Origin: Adineta ricciae
Lineage: Eukaryota; Rotifera; Eurotatoria; Adinetida; Adinetidae
Reading direction: 5' to 3'
Assembly: GCA_905250025.1 (NCBI GenBank)
Contig: CAJNOJ010000061.1
Span: forward strand, 392,385 to 456,384
DNA: 64,000 nt
Position numbers and translations under genes: made by a program
Notes under the pieces: generated by a model
The model's input: the letters and a program-made list of their open reading frames with translations, nothing else
What the model was told of the DNA's origin: nothing
Databases searched by the model: none
Part shown: in pieces, positions 37,201-50,301 of the stretch
Layout: each line of letters starts with the position of its first letter
Position numbering within the stretch: the stretch's first letter is position 1

Positions 37201-38626
37201 ATGCTTGATAGGAATTTAGGGATAACTGATGAAATGGATGTTGATTTAACAGAAGAAGAAACTGCAGGAACGAACGAGTTCGTTCGTTGACGAATGTTAG
37301 AAATTCGTTATTATCGATCGATTTCGTTGCTAATTGTTGATACAACTGTAATAAATTATTCGATAATTTAACAAGAAGTTGTCCAAGCATTTTAAGACAA
37401 TTGATATGATCGTTCGTAACAATCGTTCGCAATTGTTCGAGTGAATCCTAGAAGGTTCCAATAGAATTCTCAGATTAGGAAAGGCGATCCATTTACTCAC
37501 AGTTGGACTGATTAAAAGCCGATAGAACATTTCTAATGTATTATCACCGAGTAAATAGTTAAGGAAAAGTTTTTCCTGTTGACAATTGAGAGCTGCTGAT
37601 GGCAACGAAGCAATGCGTTTATTTCTTTGTTGCTGCTGTTGTTGTAATTGTTTTCTTGCTAAACGCTTATTCACCAAACTCAATAAACATTCGAAAGATG
37701 CATGACGTAGTTTAACGGAATTCAACTGAAAGAACTTCAAGAATAATTCACAAAGAAATAATTCGTATTGTTCAAAATGATTATATTCCACCCAGGTGAG
37801 AAAACTGTTCACAGTCAATAAGCAAGTTTGGGTGAGACGTTCATGTTGTTCGGGCATGGTCGATAAATCATTCGATATCCGGATCAAACACGGTAGAATG
37901 TCATTGATCCGTTTCTGTAACTGATTGAGAATTTGTCGACGACGTTGTGCTTGAATTGTTTGTGCGTAGAGTGTCAGGTCTTCGTTGAGGAAACGAAAAA
38001 CAAGTAAGATGAGTTCGAGTTGAGTGGAATTATTCTCTTGAATTTGAGCGATTTCTTGTAACATGTTGATCGTTTCATCGGATGCTGTGTTAAATTTTTC
38101 AAAACAATCACGCTTTATCAATTCGACAAGACATTTCGCAAGAGAATTTCTCATGTAAACTGCTTGGGAAAGTATTTGATTCAGGTAAGTACTTCGTACC
38201 AGTGCAAATAGTTGCTTTTTCACAAGGTTTCGTTCATCGGTTCTCAATACATTCCATTTTTGTTTGATAATTGATTCTAAGAGATGAAGACTGTAATGAT
38301 GAAGAACTGGCTGATTGTTCAATTGTTTTAACAGTTCGAATGCGATCGTTAAACATAGAAGAGAATGGTTTTCTTTCAAATCTTCGAGAAATTTCAAAGC
38401 GTTTTGTTTCTCAGCATTCGTTGTTGTTGAATTGAATGAACAGAGGATGGCAGCAATGACTCTTTCATACAATTCCGGTGTGAATATCATTGTTTCTCGG
38501 TCATTTTTCTTCTCGATCTGAACAAAAAAATCGTGCAAATTTACAAGATTCGCGTCGTCAAATAACTCAACCGATTCTTACGGATTCTTCATAGATATTG
38601 CCTGTTTTGGATAAAGCGTTCATCAT
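34249..38626 (-). CDS. XPO5: Exportin-5 (nuclear export of pre-miRNA and structured RNA)
   Basis: Six exons (38626-38582, 38517-37501, 37447-36895, 36831-35676, 35582-34819, 34769-34249) give 1351 residues (1204 in human). The chain is a helical HEAT-type solenoid. LIKRDCFEKF, YAQTIQAQRRRQILNQLQKR, EWEAFYLLLDHVL, LPSFRLRIVLRHFCRLF and LITRDFVDIIRYF align with human XPO5 blocks. Gln runs and a Ser/Asn-rich insert explain the extra length. XPO5 carries pre-miRNAs out of the nucleus with RanGTP. Exon 5 reads through a GTAAGT near 35545 without splicing; the frame is open there and joins well to the family. Confidence 0.9.
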
Positions 38627-39050
38627 CTTATACTCATGAAATTCTTGTGAAACCAACGGATTTTATTTTATTTTATAGTAACACACAGAAACTGATCGGA
38701 CTGTGACAAAACTCCCAGCCAATCCAGTTGCTTGGAATGAAAGTGACATCTGTAGGTCTATTTCGTAATAAATTTCTCGAGAAAAACTCGCAACGAAATG
38801 TCTAATTCGAATGAATAATTGTGAAGTCTTTGATTTATTTTTCCGTCGATTTTTCATTGAAATAAACCTATCGATCATCTTATAGATAAACAAACAAAAT
38901 AATTTGTCGTAAAATCAGAACAAAACATTATTGTCAATATGTGTTTTATTATGTGAAAGATGTCAATGTTGTCGACATAAAATCTACATCTATACAAAAC
39001 TTTTCCTTCATAGAAATTCGACGTATTTCATGTTCAACAAGCAATAGAGA
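38627..39050. promoter_or_regulatory. Bidirectional promoter region XPO5/OTUD7
   Basis: A 424-nt spacer lies between two divergent start codons (XPO5 minus, OTUD7 plus). It is AT-rich, without a convincing TATA box and without coding sequence. Confidence 0.45.
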
Positions 39051-41951
39051 ATGCAACAATATTCTTCTTCATATCATAATAATGATAGAAATGAAGACAT
39101 ATTTAATCACAATCACCACACGAATGCCAATGAACATCGAAGTAACACATCAGAGGATGTAAAACTACGACGATCAAGTAAAATTTACGAAAAACAAAAT
39201 AGCAAAAGTTCGAATTTTCTCTCTGTAGATGTTGATCACGATACAAATCCAATATTACATCGAGCTTTGTCAACCGTTTCAGCGAATCAGACACTTGTAG
39301 ATAATCAACGAAATGCTTTAGCAAATAATTATCGTCGTACATCAATCAATGATGAAATCGTTACGATTGATCATAACGATGCCGAAGCTTCATTCATTTT
39401 GCCAAATTTATATGAATTACCAGAAGATATTCGAGTTCGTGTTATGGATAGTCTTGTCGATACACCAACGATGGTTTCATTGGAAGAAACAAGTAGGAGA
39501 TCGATTATTGATTTTCTCCATTGTCTCATTTCATCTTTCAGAGCGGCTGAATTGGTGGGTTAACAAGAAACTTCCTTGCCCAAAATTATATCCATTGGTA
39601 ACGACTGGAGATGGCAATTGCTTATTACACGCTACGTCACTTGGTGAGGAAAACGTTTCTTTGACATAAGTGAGTTTATTTGCTTTTGTCATGGATTTCT
39701 TTTAGCTATGTGGGGTTTTCATGATCATTCGTTGTCAATGCGGAAAGCATTGAATGAAACATTAATCACCTCGAAGCCGAATAGTTCTCTCTATCGACGG
39801 TGGCGTTGGGCACAATCAGTACAAAATAAAAAAGTATGTAGAGAAAAATGTCTAAAAGAAACTGTTGAGTCGCATGTTTCTTCTTTTAAGTACGGTCTTG
39901 TTTTTTCTGAACAAGAATGGAGTGAAGAATGGAAAAGTTTATTACGATTATCGTCCGCTGAACCACGTACATCGCAAACGAAATCATCCGATTGCAATCC
40001 TTCGAATGACGAGTATGTGTTTTCTTCTTGGAAATGAATGACTATCTTCGTTTTGTTCAGACTCGATCTATCGAAATCGACTGAGAATAATAATGGGAGT
40101 GCAATTAAACCTCTATCGCAATCACCTCGACAATATTATGAAAGTTTAGAAGAATTTCATGTTTATGTGCTTGCGAATAATATCCGTCGGCCAATTGTTA
40201 TTTACTCAGATACAATCTTACGTACGAATGACGGTGAAGCTATTTCACCGATCGAATTCGGCGGAATCTATTTGCCACTAGGTGAACTTTCTTTGTGAAA
40301 CTTTCTTCCAAATTCCTTTTTTTTTCATTCATTTAGAAATTCCACCTGACAAATGTCATAAGCAACCAGTAAGTTTATACAATTGTTGTCCGTTCCGTTC
40401 TTGACATGTTCTTCTCGTTTTTAACAAGGTATTCTTGGCATTTGATGCTGCTCATTTCTCAGCGTTAGTGCCCATGGAACAAAGTGTGAAATCAATGTCA
40501 AAAAGTAGCTCATTTCGTTGAATTTCATGTCAAATTCTTCATTTTTTTAGTCACATATCGAATACCATTGATCGATATTGAAACACTCGATTTACTGCCC
40601 ATCCATTTTCTCATTGATCCCGGTCTAAATTTTCAATGGCCTATTGACGAAGAATTATCCGACGATAAAATTCATCTTTATCCAAATTATGAAGAGAGTC
40701 GAATGGACGTTCTGGAAAAATACTTATATCTTTCAAAAGAATATTCCTCGATGAGCAATCCCACTTCTCAGGCATCAACAACGACGATTATGAGTACACA
40801 TGAGAATCTACCGGCAACTGAGGAAAACGTAGACTCGTCTAATGAAGTTACACCAACACCAACAATTCCGAATAAGAAGTTATCTCGTTCGTCGTTCAAT
40901 TCTTTTTCGAAAATTATCCGTCGAACATTCATTCATCCATTTTCTTCCGCGAAACGAGCATCGGTAAAAAACCATCAAAGTCAAACCTCAACTTCCTCGA
41001 TTATCAGCGAGAATATCAATGAACGACGTAAATCATCACCACTGTTCAATCGTCATACACAAATTCTTACAATTATCGTCACGAATTTTCAACCTAAACA
41101 ACCCAAAGCATGTGACAATATGATTAAAAACTATATCGACGCGTGTATGAACGAATACAATCTCGAGAAAAACCAAAAACAGCTTGATAATGAAAATGAT
41201 TATGATCTCGTATCGAAATCCAATAATCATCATTCAAGTAATTGTCAACTAACGAAAAATCTTTCATATTTACATCAATGTTTATTTTCCTTTTGATTAG
41301 ACTGGACAGATTCTTCGTTATCGAATTCTCCGCTCGTTGTCTATCATCGACATTATCCATCATCGTCCTCCATCAATCGATATCAGCATAACGTTGCTCC
41401 AACAAATGTCAATGAGAAATTATTTGAAACAGGAATTAAGCATAAATTACCACAAATACCGTCAAATTCCTCCAATCGATCGGTTGTCTTAACTCGAATT
41501 GTACAAAAGAATTCTGATATTGACGATTCAGAAGACTCTCTACCGATTGAAAATGGTCAATTTTCTACAAATATCAATTATGTTCAACGAAAAAGCAATC
41601 CACCTTTCACACGAGTGATTATTTTTTTTCGCTTTTTGCTTTTCGTTTATTTAAATGCATTCATTTCACTTCTAGAATAAGACTCACGAATTGATATCAA
41701 ACCTTTCCCATTATCCCGAATCTCAGATCAACGATGTTTCAAATAAAGCTCTTCCTAGTCAAAAATTAATCTCATCTTCGTTGAAGCGCCAGCAATCATC
41801 AAGTTCTGATAAAAATTCAACTAATCTTAACCTTATCGACTATACTCTCTCACCTTCGCCAACAACAACATCAACAACAGTCACGAATATAAACAAACGT
41901 ACTCAGCAATTGAATACTTCATCAAATCTTGTTCATCATAAACGTCTCTAA
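39051..41951 (+). CDS. OTUD7B: OTUD7/Cezanne-type OTU deubiquitinase
   Basis: Nine exons (39051-39492, 39542-39643, 39706-40012, 40061-40281, 40337-40368, 40429-40504, 40551-41237, 41301-41614, 41676-41951) give 818 residues. The OTU catalytic site is intact: TTGDGNCLLHATSL supplies Asp and the nucleophilic Cys, and FDAAHFSALVPME supplies the His. RLNWWV, MWGFHDHSL, YESLEEFHVYVLA, RRPIVIYSDT and FGGIYLPL match Cezanne (OTUD7B), an enzyme specific for K11-linked ubiquitin chains. The C-terminal 250 residues are Ser/Thr/Asn-rich and show no Cys cluster, so the A20-type zinc finger of vertebrate OTUD7 proteins is not seen. The N-terminal 120 residues are disordered. Confidence 0.92.
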
Positions 41952-42554
41952 GAGTTGCATTGTTCTCTTTTTTCTTATGATCATACCGGTGACATCTCAT
42001 TCCAAAGCAATATAAGCAAAAATCAAATTTTCACTTAACAATGATTTCTATGTAGATCGTGTCTTTCTTATTTGGAATTCTTTTCTTTTCTTTTGTGTTT
42101 GTCAGCAGACAATCATCCTACAGTATATTTTATCTTTTGTTCGAAGGAATTTTTATTGACATGAGATAGGTGCTGAAGGCCAAGTTTATTTCTTGTGCGT
42201 TATCATTAATCATTAAGTTGTTCCGTCTCGGAAACATATGATCTTGATTGAATGAAATATAGAATGATCAACTTATTTTTCTATATTATTTATTTTCTCT
42301 TCTGATTATCATAATAAAACTCGTTCTTTATAATCTAGTTTTATTTGCTTCATTCACTCTCTCTCTCGCGCTCTCTTTTCTTGTTTTTAAATCAATGTAC
42401 AAAATTCGTTTGTTTTTCTTTTTATGAAGAAATAATAAGATTAGATTTGAATGATATTTATATTTGCATCAGCACTGCAGAGAAAGAGAAAGAAAATTCA
42501 GAATAGATTCGCGAAATTTACAGATTACACTCAATGTTGAACTAGAAAAGAGAA
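41952..42554. other. Convergent spacer of OTUD7 and the permease
   Basis: 603 nt between two stop codons, AT-rich, with a TCTCTCTCTCGCGCTCTC tract near 42358-42375 and AATAAAA words near 42312. No gene was seen. Confidence 0.5.
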
Positions 42555-44500
42555 TTAATTAGATGGAGTATCAGCGCGTTGCTCGACGTATTCTGGAGGC
42601 GCTTTCTCCTCGGAATCAACAGCAAGATTATCCATAGCGACGGATTCATCAACTTGTGGTGGATAGCGCAATTTCGAATGCCAATATCCATAGGAAAAGT
42701 ATATAATCTGACCGATGCCCATCCAAACTGCAAGTCGAATACCTGTTTCTTTTGAAGATGTTATCATAAGTAAAAGACAGAGTAAAGCGCCAATCACAGG
42801 TATTATCCAAGGGCCAAAAGGTACTCGGAAACCACGTGGAACTTCTTTATGTGTAAAACGCATCTGAAATACGTATATTCGATGAAAAAATTCAATCGTT
42901 GATCGACATTAACTTACGATAATAACGGCAACATGTACAAGAAAAAAGGCAACCAATGTTCCAATTGATGTCATTTCACCAAGGATACCAAGAGGAAAGA
43001 TGGCTGCAAATATTGAACAAACGATACCGATAATAATTGTTGATACCCATGGTGTCTTCGTACGAGAATGAACTTTTGCAAATATCGGTGGGAGAAGACC
43101 GTCATGTGCCATGGCGTAAAATATTCGCGTTTGACCAAGAAGACTAACAAGAGTTACACTTGTTAAACCAGCAATTGCTCCTAAATCGATTATAATTGGC
43201 AACCAAATTCCATGTGGAGTACCTTTACTAAAATAGAAAGATTCGAAACAGGTATCATCAGGTATGTATTATATTTACATGGCTTCGGATATAGGATTCG
43301 GTGAGTCAAGCGTTTTGTAAGGTACGATACCAACCATTACAGCACAAACGGCTATATAAAGTATTGTAGAAATGATGAGCGAACCAATAATTCCAATTGG
43401 TAATGTACGCTGTGGATTCTTCGTTTCTTGTGCAGTTGTTGTCACAGAGTCAAAACCAATGTATGCGAAAAAGACTACCGTAGCACCATGGAACATACCC
43501 GAGACACCGTATTTATTGAAAGAACCTAGATTAATCAATCAATTAATTATTCATTCACTGTGATAATATATTACTGACCTTCATTTGGAGGGAAAAACGG
43601 CGTATAATTACTACGATGAGTGTAACCACAGCATGCGAAAATGAATAACAAGATTACCGCAATTTTGATCACTACAATAACAAGATTGACTTTTGCCGAT
43701 TCGCCAATTCCAGTTAGAAGTAACAAGGTTAAAGCAATAACAATAGCAATGGCAGGTAGATTGATCACTTTGCCAGTAGCATAGAATACGTTTGATTCTT
43801 CACTCCAAGCAACTGGAGCATCAACAATCCATTTCGTTGCGTTATGTCTCGATACTGTTTCAATAAAATGAACGATGTAACCGCTCCAACCAACAGCAAC
43901 AGTAGCTGCAGCAAGTAAATATTCCAAAATCAAATCCCATCCGATAATCCATGCTAAATATTCTGAAAATAAAACAACATACGATGTCGTGATGCTTCCG
44001 TAGCTCAATTAATTGATAACGTCAGATCACTTACCGCCCATAGCTGTACAGAAGAAAGAAAAGAAAAAAAACCAGGATTGGAATTAATTACACAAAAAAA
44101 GTCTCAACGTACTAGCATATGTATATGAATAAGCTGAGCCAGAAATCGGAACCATCGACGCCATTTCAGCATAGGAAAATGCTGCAAGTCCAGCGACGAA
44201 AGCAGCAATAATAAATGATACGATAACAGAAGGACCTGCATATTTTGCAGCTGCCTCACCACTCAGTACGAATATACCAGTACCGATAATGCCACCGATA
44301 CCCAATGCTAATAACTGGAATGAACCTAAAGTTCGTTTCAGTTCATTTTGACCTTCGGCTTCAGCTTGTAATTGTGTCACAGTTTTTCGCTTGATCAGCC
44401 GCGTAAAAAATGATTTTACATGACCACTGGATTCACGAATATCACATGAGCTATCTGCAGGTTTTTCAAGAGGATTGATCACGAATTTCTGTCGAACCAT
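42555..44500 (-). CDS. APC-superfamily amino-acid permease (bacterial YfnA/CAT-like)
   Basis: Six exons (44500-44113, 44043-44035, 43962-43579, 43525-43279, 43227-42918, 42863-42555) give 548 residues. Exon 2 is only 9 nt (CTATGGGCG); it supplies the codons that make TYATMGEYLAWIIGWDLILEY, the normal family sequence. There are about twelve hydrophobic segments. The first contains the substrate-binding GIGGIIGTGIFVL unwound helix. GQTRIFYAMAHDGLLPPIFAKVH, FRVPFGPWIIPVIG and VWMGIGQIIYFSYG read closer to bacterial and plant YfnA/CAT-type permeases than to the vertebrate SLC7A1 that I recall. The charged N-terminal 50 and the C-terminal 45 residues are cytosolic tails. It likely imports cationic or small amino acids. 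Confidence 0.88.
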
Positions 44501-45077
44501 TTGAATAAGTCGAATAAATTCTAAGTTTAATGTTTCGACTATCTCGGTCAGAGTTTGTGGAGTGTGTTTATATGTATTTTATACGTCGTCTGATTAAAAA
44601 GAGAAAATGACTTATCATTGAAAACTTTCAACTATATATGACAAGCTGTAGAGAGAAGGGAAGAATAGAGAAAGAAAAAAAAATACCCACATGACGACGA
44701 CTGGTTCAGTTATCGCACATTACCAAAGCAATTATATTCATTCGATCGATTCATTCATACAGAGAAAAGATAGAAGCAAAACTAAAATGTAGACGAGAGA
44801 TATACCGATCGTATAAAGAAAGAAATGACTTTATCGGTATTTTTCACGCCCCGAGGGAACTGTTTCACCTTCACTGTATATTTTTGTGTTATAATTATTA
44901 TTTCAGTTCTATCAAGTAGTCACTTCCGTTGACTAATTCAATACAACAGATACTCACTTCAAATTACGGATATCTTCGCCCTAGTGTTTCGTTTGTACTT
45001 TTGTATTGGCCCAATAAACAGTTCGAGTCCTTACATGCCATTAAGCATGATTGAAATTTCACGAAAATATTTTAGAT
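44501..45077. promoter_or_regulatory. Divergent promoter region, permease and unknown gene
   Basis: A 577-nt AT-rich spacer. An ATATTTTAG (AG at 45074-45075) lies two nt before the next start ATG and could be a 3' splice site for a leader. No gene was seen. Confidence 0.4.
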
Positions 45078-45855
45078 ATGTCACAAAAAACAAATGTACG
45101 AAAATTACCAACACTGGCCTTACATATTCCATTGTCTCATCGACGATTTCAAAATCGTGCTGCAGCTGTTTATGACATGAGTATCGATTGTCATGATATT
45201 GAAACCGTCTGTCACATACATCGTTTACCTGAGTCGACTGTTTTGCAAGATTGGAAGGGAAACATGGAATATTTGCAGTCGAAATTGAATTTTAATAATC
45301 GAAAAGACATTCGGAAGAGATTCTCGACGATAATGAAAGAAATTGAAAAGGATAATATTCAACCAGCTCTTGGTAGGATAATTTTTCTTTTATTGAGATT
45401 CTTTATACAATGTCTACTGATATTTCTTAGCGGCCATTGCCCATCATATTCCGTTTGTTTATGTCGAACAAGCTATGAATGATCAAGACATAACAAATGC
45501 GTTCAATCGTTTTCTTGACGATTTTAATCCGAAAAAATTCATTAAAATTCATGAATCAAAAGACAAAAGTCCTCTTCAAACACATTTCAATCAAGGTCTA
45601 CCTGTACTTACTCCATTCGAGCAACATTTACTTCTTGAGCATCTTATTCATTCAACTTCCACGAAGAAACTACGACAACTTATTCAACTTGAACGATGCA
45701 TCATAGACTATATTCAATTAATCAGCGAAACAAATTACTCTTCATTAAAACCGCTTTCCTCTCTTGATCCAATCTGGTTCAAAACATTTCTCCATTGGGC
45801 TTATCCACAAATGAAATCTGTCGATCTATCCTGGTTAAATCTTGAACAAATCTAA
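45078..45855 (+). CDS. Unrecognised two-exon gene, mainly helical protein
   Basis: Exons 45078-45372 and 45431-45855 join in frame (a 58-nt intron with donor G|GTAGGA and acceptor TTCTTAG) to 239 residues. I do not recognise the family. The chain is soluble, rich in Leu, Ile, Gln and His, with blocks such as YLQSKLNFNNRKDIRKRF, FEQHLLLEHLIH and DPIWFKTFLHWAYPQM. There is no signal peptide, membrane segment or Cys motif. The balanced composition, consistent splice and proper stop argue for a real gene. It lies alone before a 4 kb gene-poor stretch. Confidence 0.65.
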
Positions 45856-48800
45856 TTCCTCTGTATAATCTTGTTAGAAAACTCATGAATGAGAATCAGT
45901 AGCCGTTCACAAAGTAAAGTTTTTGTTATGTTTATTTTTTGCAATAATAAAAGAGAATGATTAATCAAATAGAAACCTGAACACAGATCTTCATACATCT
46001 CTTTTCAAGCCGTTGGTCTTAAATCCCTTGCTGAATGCATAAAATTGTAAAGATCTTTATTTCTAATTGCGAAAAGAAAGCAAAAAAATGAATGCCATGC
46101 TCTACGATTTATAATTGTAGAAATACTCATTTATTACGTCCTATGAAATCTTAATCATTCCAACGAATACCGGCTACTCATAATGCTGAAGAGCAATTTG
46201 AAAATCAGAGTAACTCAGATACGATTCGTCTCAGCGAACTTACAATATGACGTATAAGATATTCTAAATGATCATTGCAGGGAAGCGTCTGACTTGATAG
46301 GGATGAACTTTATAACATTGAAAGGAAACGTATTTTAAGAATTTCACATTTGCTTATGTTCGTAGAAATGACGTCAAGATTTTGGTGGTACGATTTCGAA
46401 AAAAAAACATTTGATCGGCTAAAACAGATATCGATATCCTTACAAGAAACTTGTGTTTAATTCAATACATGGCTCAAACGAATTAGTATCAGTGAGATTG
46501 AGACCGGGTTTTGAGAATCTTGGCGTTGCATGTATATACCGCTGATATACTTTCTCACCAGGGTTTCTGCAAGTTTGCGCTAAAAAAGAATCTCTTGTGC
46601 GTGTCACTTCGTAATAGTCGAAGTCATCGAATCAAGAGTACATTCAAAGTTGTCTTGACGTTGATCTATTTTTTCCCTCATAATTAAAAAAAAGCAAGCA
46701 ATTCATGTCATGCCATTGAAATTTGGTATATATATATTCCTATGTATCCCCTTTCGAAAACGATTGTCTGGACAAGACGAAAAGTAATGCGACATGGTAA
46801 AATAGCTGCTATGCAGTAAGCAATAAAACTTATTGACACTATACTGAAATAAAGAAGATAAACCCTATGTACAATAGCTGACAGTATTATGACAGAGAAG
46901 TATAAACAATGATAAAGCAAATGAAGAAAGAAGTTCATGAGATTGACCATTTGATTTTACATAATGCTTGTTTATGTAATCAATATTATTTCTCCCCAAT
47001 GAGCAATCAGACCAGATGTATTATATTAGGGATGCATTGAACAAATAATGAAGAGCTATATATGTAACTGGAGAGATGATTATCCATTGAGTTCTACGGA
47101 GCTGCTTTTTTCCTTTATAGATTTACTGAATTATTCGGTTTTATCTATTGTTGCTTTGTTATCAAGCGGGAATACAAAAAGAATATTGTGTAAATAACAA
47201 GAGATCATAGAGTCAGATGATGTAACACTTGAAACATATGATTCAAGTTGATGTTTATTATTTCAGAAGTTCGACGATAATTGCATTTATTTGCATATAC
47301 ACTTGAACAGGAAGACAGAGAAGCAGAGAAACGATGAAAGAGAGAGAGAGAAAAATGAAAGGTTACATTTCGTTTTACTTGACGTTAATCGAACAAACTG
47401 ATCTTATTCGTGTTAAATGAGAATACTATCAACTTCATCGGCCGTTATATATCGATTTTGATAAGGTTTTCTTTATACTCTTAACGAAATATTGTGTAAG
47501 AAATTGATGATATAATTCAATATTTTGATGAACATTTATGTATAATACTGACATAATCAGTAATGTTTATTATGACCATTGGACAAAACTAATGATTAGT
47601 TCATCATTGTTCGAGACTAAAAGTAAGAAGAAAGAAACCAATGAAAATGTTCTTCTTTTAACCATGACTCTTTCGTACCAAATCGTATATTTAGCGTAAA
47701 ATCCATTTGTCCTACATATCATTTCAAAGATGACTGTTGAATTATCTAGGACCTTTTGAAGATTTACTATGTATCGTATGACCTTATTATAGATGAACTT
47801 TACACACAATTCAGAGTACATTTAATGTTTTGTTTAACTTCGAAGAATCAAAATCAAATATCTCAATTAAACAATCATTTGTATTCATAGAATAAATGGC
47901 TTTTTATCGACAATCGTCATTGATAGTTACCATAGTTTTATCAAAAGATTAGTCAGCAATCATAGAGAGGAAATATTTTCTTTCTCGTATCACGGTAAAT
48001 ATATCTTATCACGAATGAAACAACAGGTGTACCTTGTTTCATTCAATCAATTCAACAAAGGGTAAAAGATCCAGCTGTTATATTATACATCTCTCTCTCT
48101 CTCTCTGTTTTTACATATGGTTAAATCAGTTATCAATTCTCCGCCACTCAATGAAAAGTAATTAGGAAGAAATTAATAATATGGAGAAGAAGAAAAATGC
48201 AATGAGACATCCTTGGTTTGTAATGTATATTGGTGAATAATATTCGTTTTTTTTTGTTTGTAATTTGACTCGTTAATAGACGATAAACTTATGCATTTTC
48301 TTTCTCAATTACTCGACACATTCGTTGTTTTTTTTCTTCTTCTTCCACCCATCACTGCAGTCATCCTCTCTCTCTCTCTTTGTTCCCTCCCTCCTTTCAT
48401 CGTTCGTTCGTTCTTTCTTTATTTATTTCAATTTTTTCCACGTATGATTCAGCAATTCCACTGCTTGGTTTGTAATCGTTATATTACACCTCAAGCACGT
48501 TTTTTCTTCTTTTCTTTGACTTGCTTATCTTTACAATATTTTTTTTCTTCTCATTTTGCATCGATTCGCTGTTATTATTCAACATACGCACATTCACATC
48601 CCTAAGACAAAAGCACACCTATCTGTAAAATAGAAAAAGAAACGGAGATGGAAAAAGTCGTTTCCGTAGGTAAGTAAGACACACAAACCTATTCTTTTCC
48701 TTTACATGTGTCAATTCTCTTCCTCATAGACGAAAACAACGTATCAAATATGTCGACGTATAACTAACAATCTCAATGACATATAGAAAATGAGTAAAAA

Positions 48801-49312
48801 AATATATATATAACTATACCTATTATGATTGATTCTCCACACACACACACGCGTCATATTAGACAATATTTAATGTTCGGACAGCATGAATTGCACAATA
48901 TTCTATGACTGGTTCGATCAAAGTACTTCCTTTTCACACTCCTTATACGCGCCCACATGAGCATATATATATATATGAGTTTGTGTATTTTATATAATCC
49001 TTCGCCATCACGACGTCGCTGTTGCTGTCATTATCATCGATGAAACAATGTATGAGTATATGTGTATCGATAAATAATAATAATTGCATATTACGCCACA
49101 CATGTGTTCATGCGTTAATCTTTCTTCTTCTCTTCTTTTTTTTTCTCTCTTTAACTATAGATTCCTATTCTACTCATGTCATTCACCCTCACCCTTTCTG
49201 CCACATGAATAGATGGAGAGACAGACAAGAGAAAGAACAAAAGAATCATCCGAGAAATCATGCATCGAAAACAAAACATAGGTGAGTGTTCTCATGTTCG
49301 GACAGTTCAGAC
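45856..49312. other. Gene-poor region with microsatellites
   Basis: 3.4 kb of AT-rich sequence with CT runs (48091-48107 and 48367-48381), a GA run (47339-47352) and a CA run (48837-48850). Short open frames are composition-driven. A possible untranslated 5' exon of the DLC1 homologue ends at 49280 (AAACATAG|GTGAGT); a reading through it into the next exon is out of frame, so it would be a UTR. Confidence 0.45.
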
Positions 49313-49525
49313 ACAATATATTGGTTAGCGCCAAACTGAACAGCAGCTCTAGGGGTTGATTTAAGTGGCCACTTCATTATTTTTTGTTCGCTGGGTACCG
49401 CTATTCGGCTATGTCGATGTTCTTACCAACTCTATTTGCATGTATGTAGATCGAAGGAAGGCCGAGATGTGCACTACTACTAAGTGATTTATCGATCTTC
49501 CGATGTGAGTTTAGTTATAGTCGTC
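49313..49525 (+). repeat. Inverted repeat, left arm (213 bp)
   Basis: This segment is identical, base for base, to the reverse complement of 50348-50560, apart from the ambiguous base at 50558. The flanks diverge at once on both sides. The arms are separated by 822 nt. No target-site duplication is seen around either arm and no transposase lies between them. Confidence 0.95.
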
Positions 49526-50301
49526 ATCATCGTCACAATTCCTGTTTTGCTCTGTTTTTCTTCTTTCGCTTTGCTTACGATCATCATCATCGGCGTTTTT
49601 GAAAGAAGAAAGTAAAACATAAATAAGAAAAACCACCCACGCTTGTCGTCTCATACAACATTCGATTTAGTATTATGAGCAGTACTAGTCACTGCCATTT
49701 TATAAACAGAAAGCCACAAAGAAATCCGAGTTAATTGAGATGAGCTTTGATGCGTACACAGAGAGAGAAGCATGCATGAGTTGTCCTTGATCGCATGTGT
49801 TTTATTCATTGTCATCATTCTTGATGAAATACAGTACCTAGTGAATGGATAAAGAAGAAAATTTATGTAAGATGTTCGCAGCTTCGATCTATAAATAATC
49901 GAATGTCGTCCTCGCCGTTGTTCTTCCTCATCATTGTTACAATTGTCATATACTATTCAGTATAATGCTGTAGTGGTGACCTCGTTTTACTATGCGGGCG
50001 TATGTGTATACACGCACACACACATACACACAAGCGCAAAGGCAAACGGATAAAGAGAGAAAAAGAAAAGCGCGCCGCGTGTGTGTGCACACACATAAGC
50101 ATATACTCTATGCGCGAGAGGGAAGAAGAAAAAGAAGGAGAAGGAGAAGAAGAAGATTGTTGAACTAATTTTGCGCCGACGAACACTACCATACAAAAAT
50201 AGTGTTCTGTATGTGTGTATGTATGTTATCGTGAATGAGGAAAAGAGTGTTGGAAAGAGAAGCGAGTAATCGATTCACATGATAAATCTTTTCTATTTCA
50301 G
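49526..50301. other. Segment between the inverted arms; CA-rich simple repeats
   Basis: AT-rich with a CA/TG-rich tract (49998-50100) and a GAA-rich tract (50120-50156). Its right end, TTTCTATTTCAG, is a strong acceptor leading into the first coding exon of the DLC1 homologue at 50302. It probably represents a 5' UTR intron. Confidence 0.5.

Noticed and set aside
46708-46950. 80-residue minus-strand open frame in the gene-poor region
   Set aside because: Low-complexity hydrophobic translation of AT-rich DNA, no splice or domain support.
49953-50196. Minus-strand frames over the CA/GAA repeats
   Set aside because: They translate simple repeats only.
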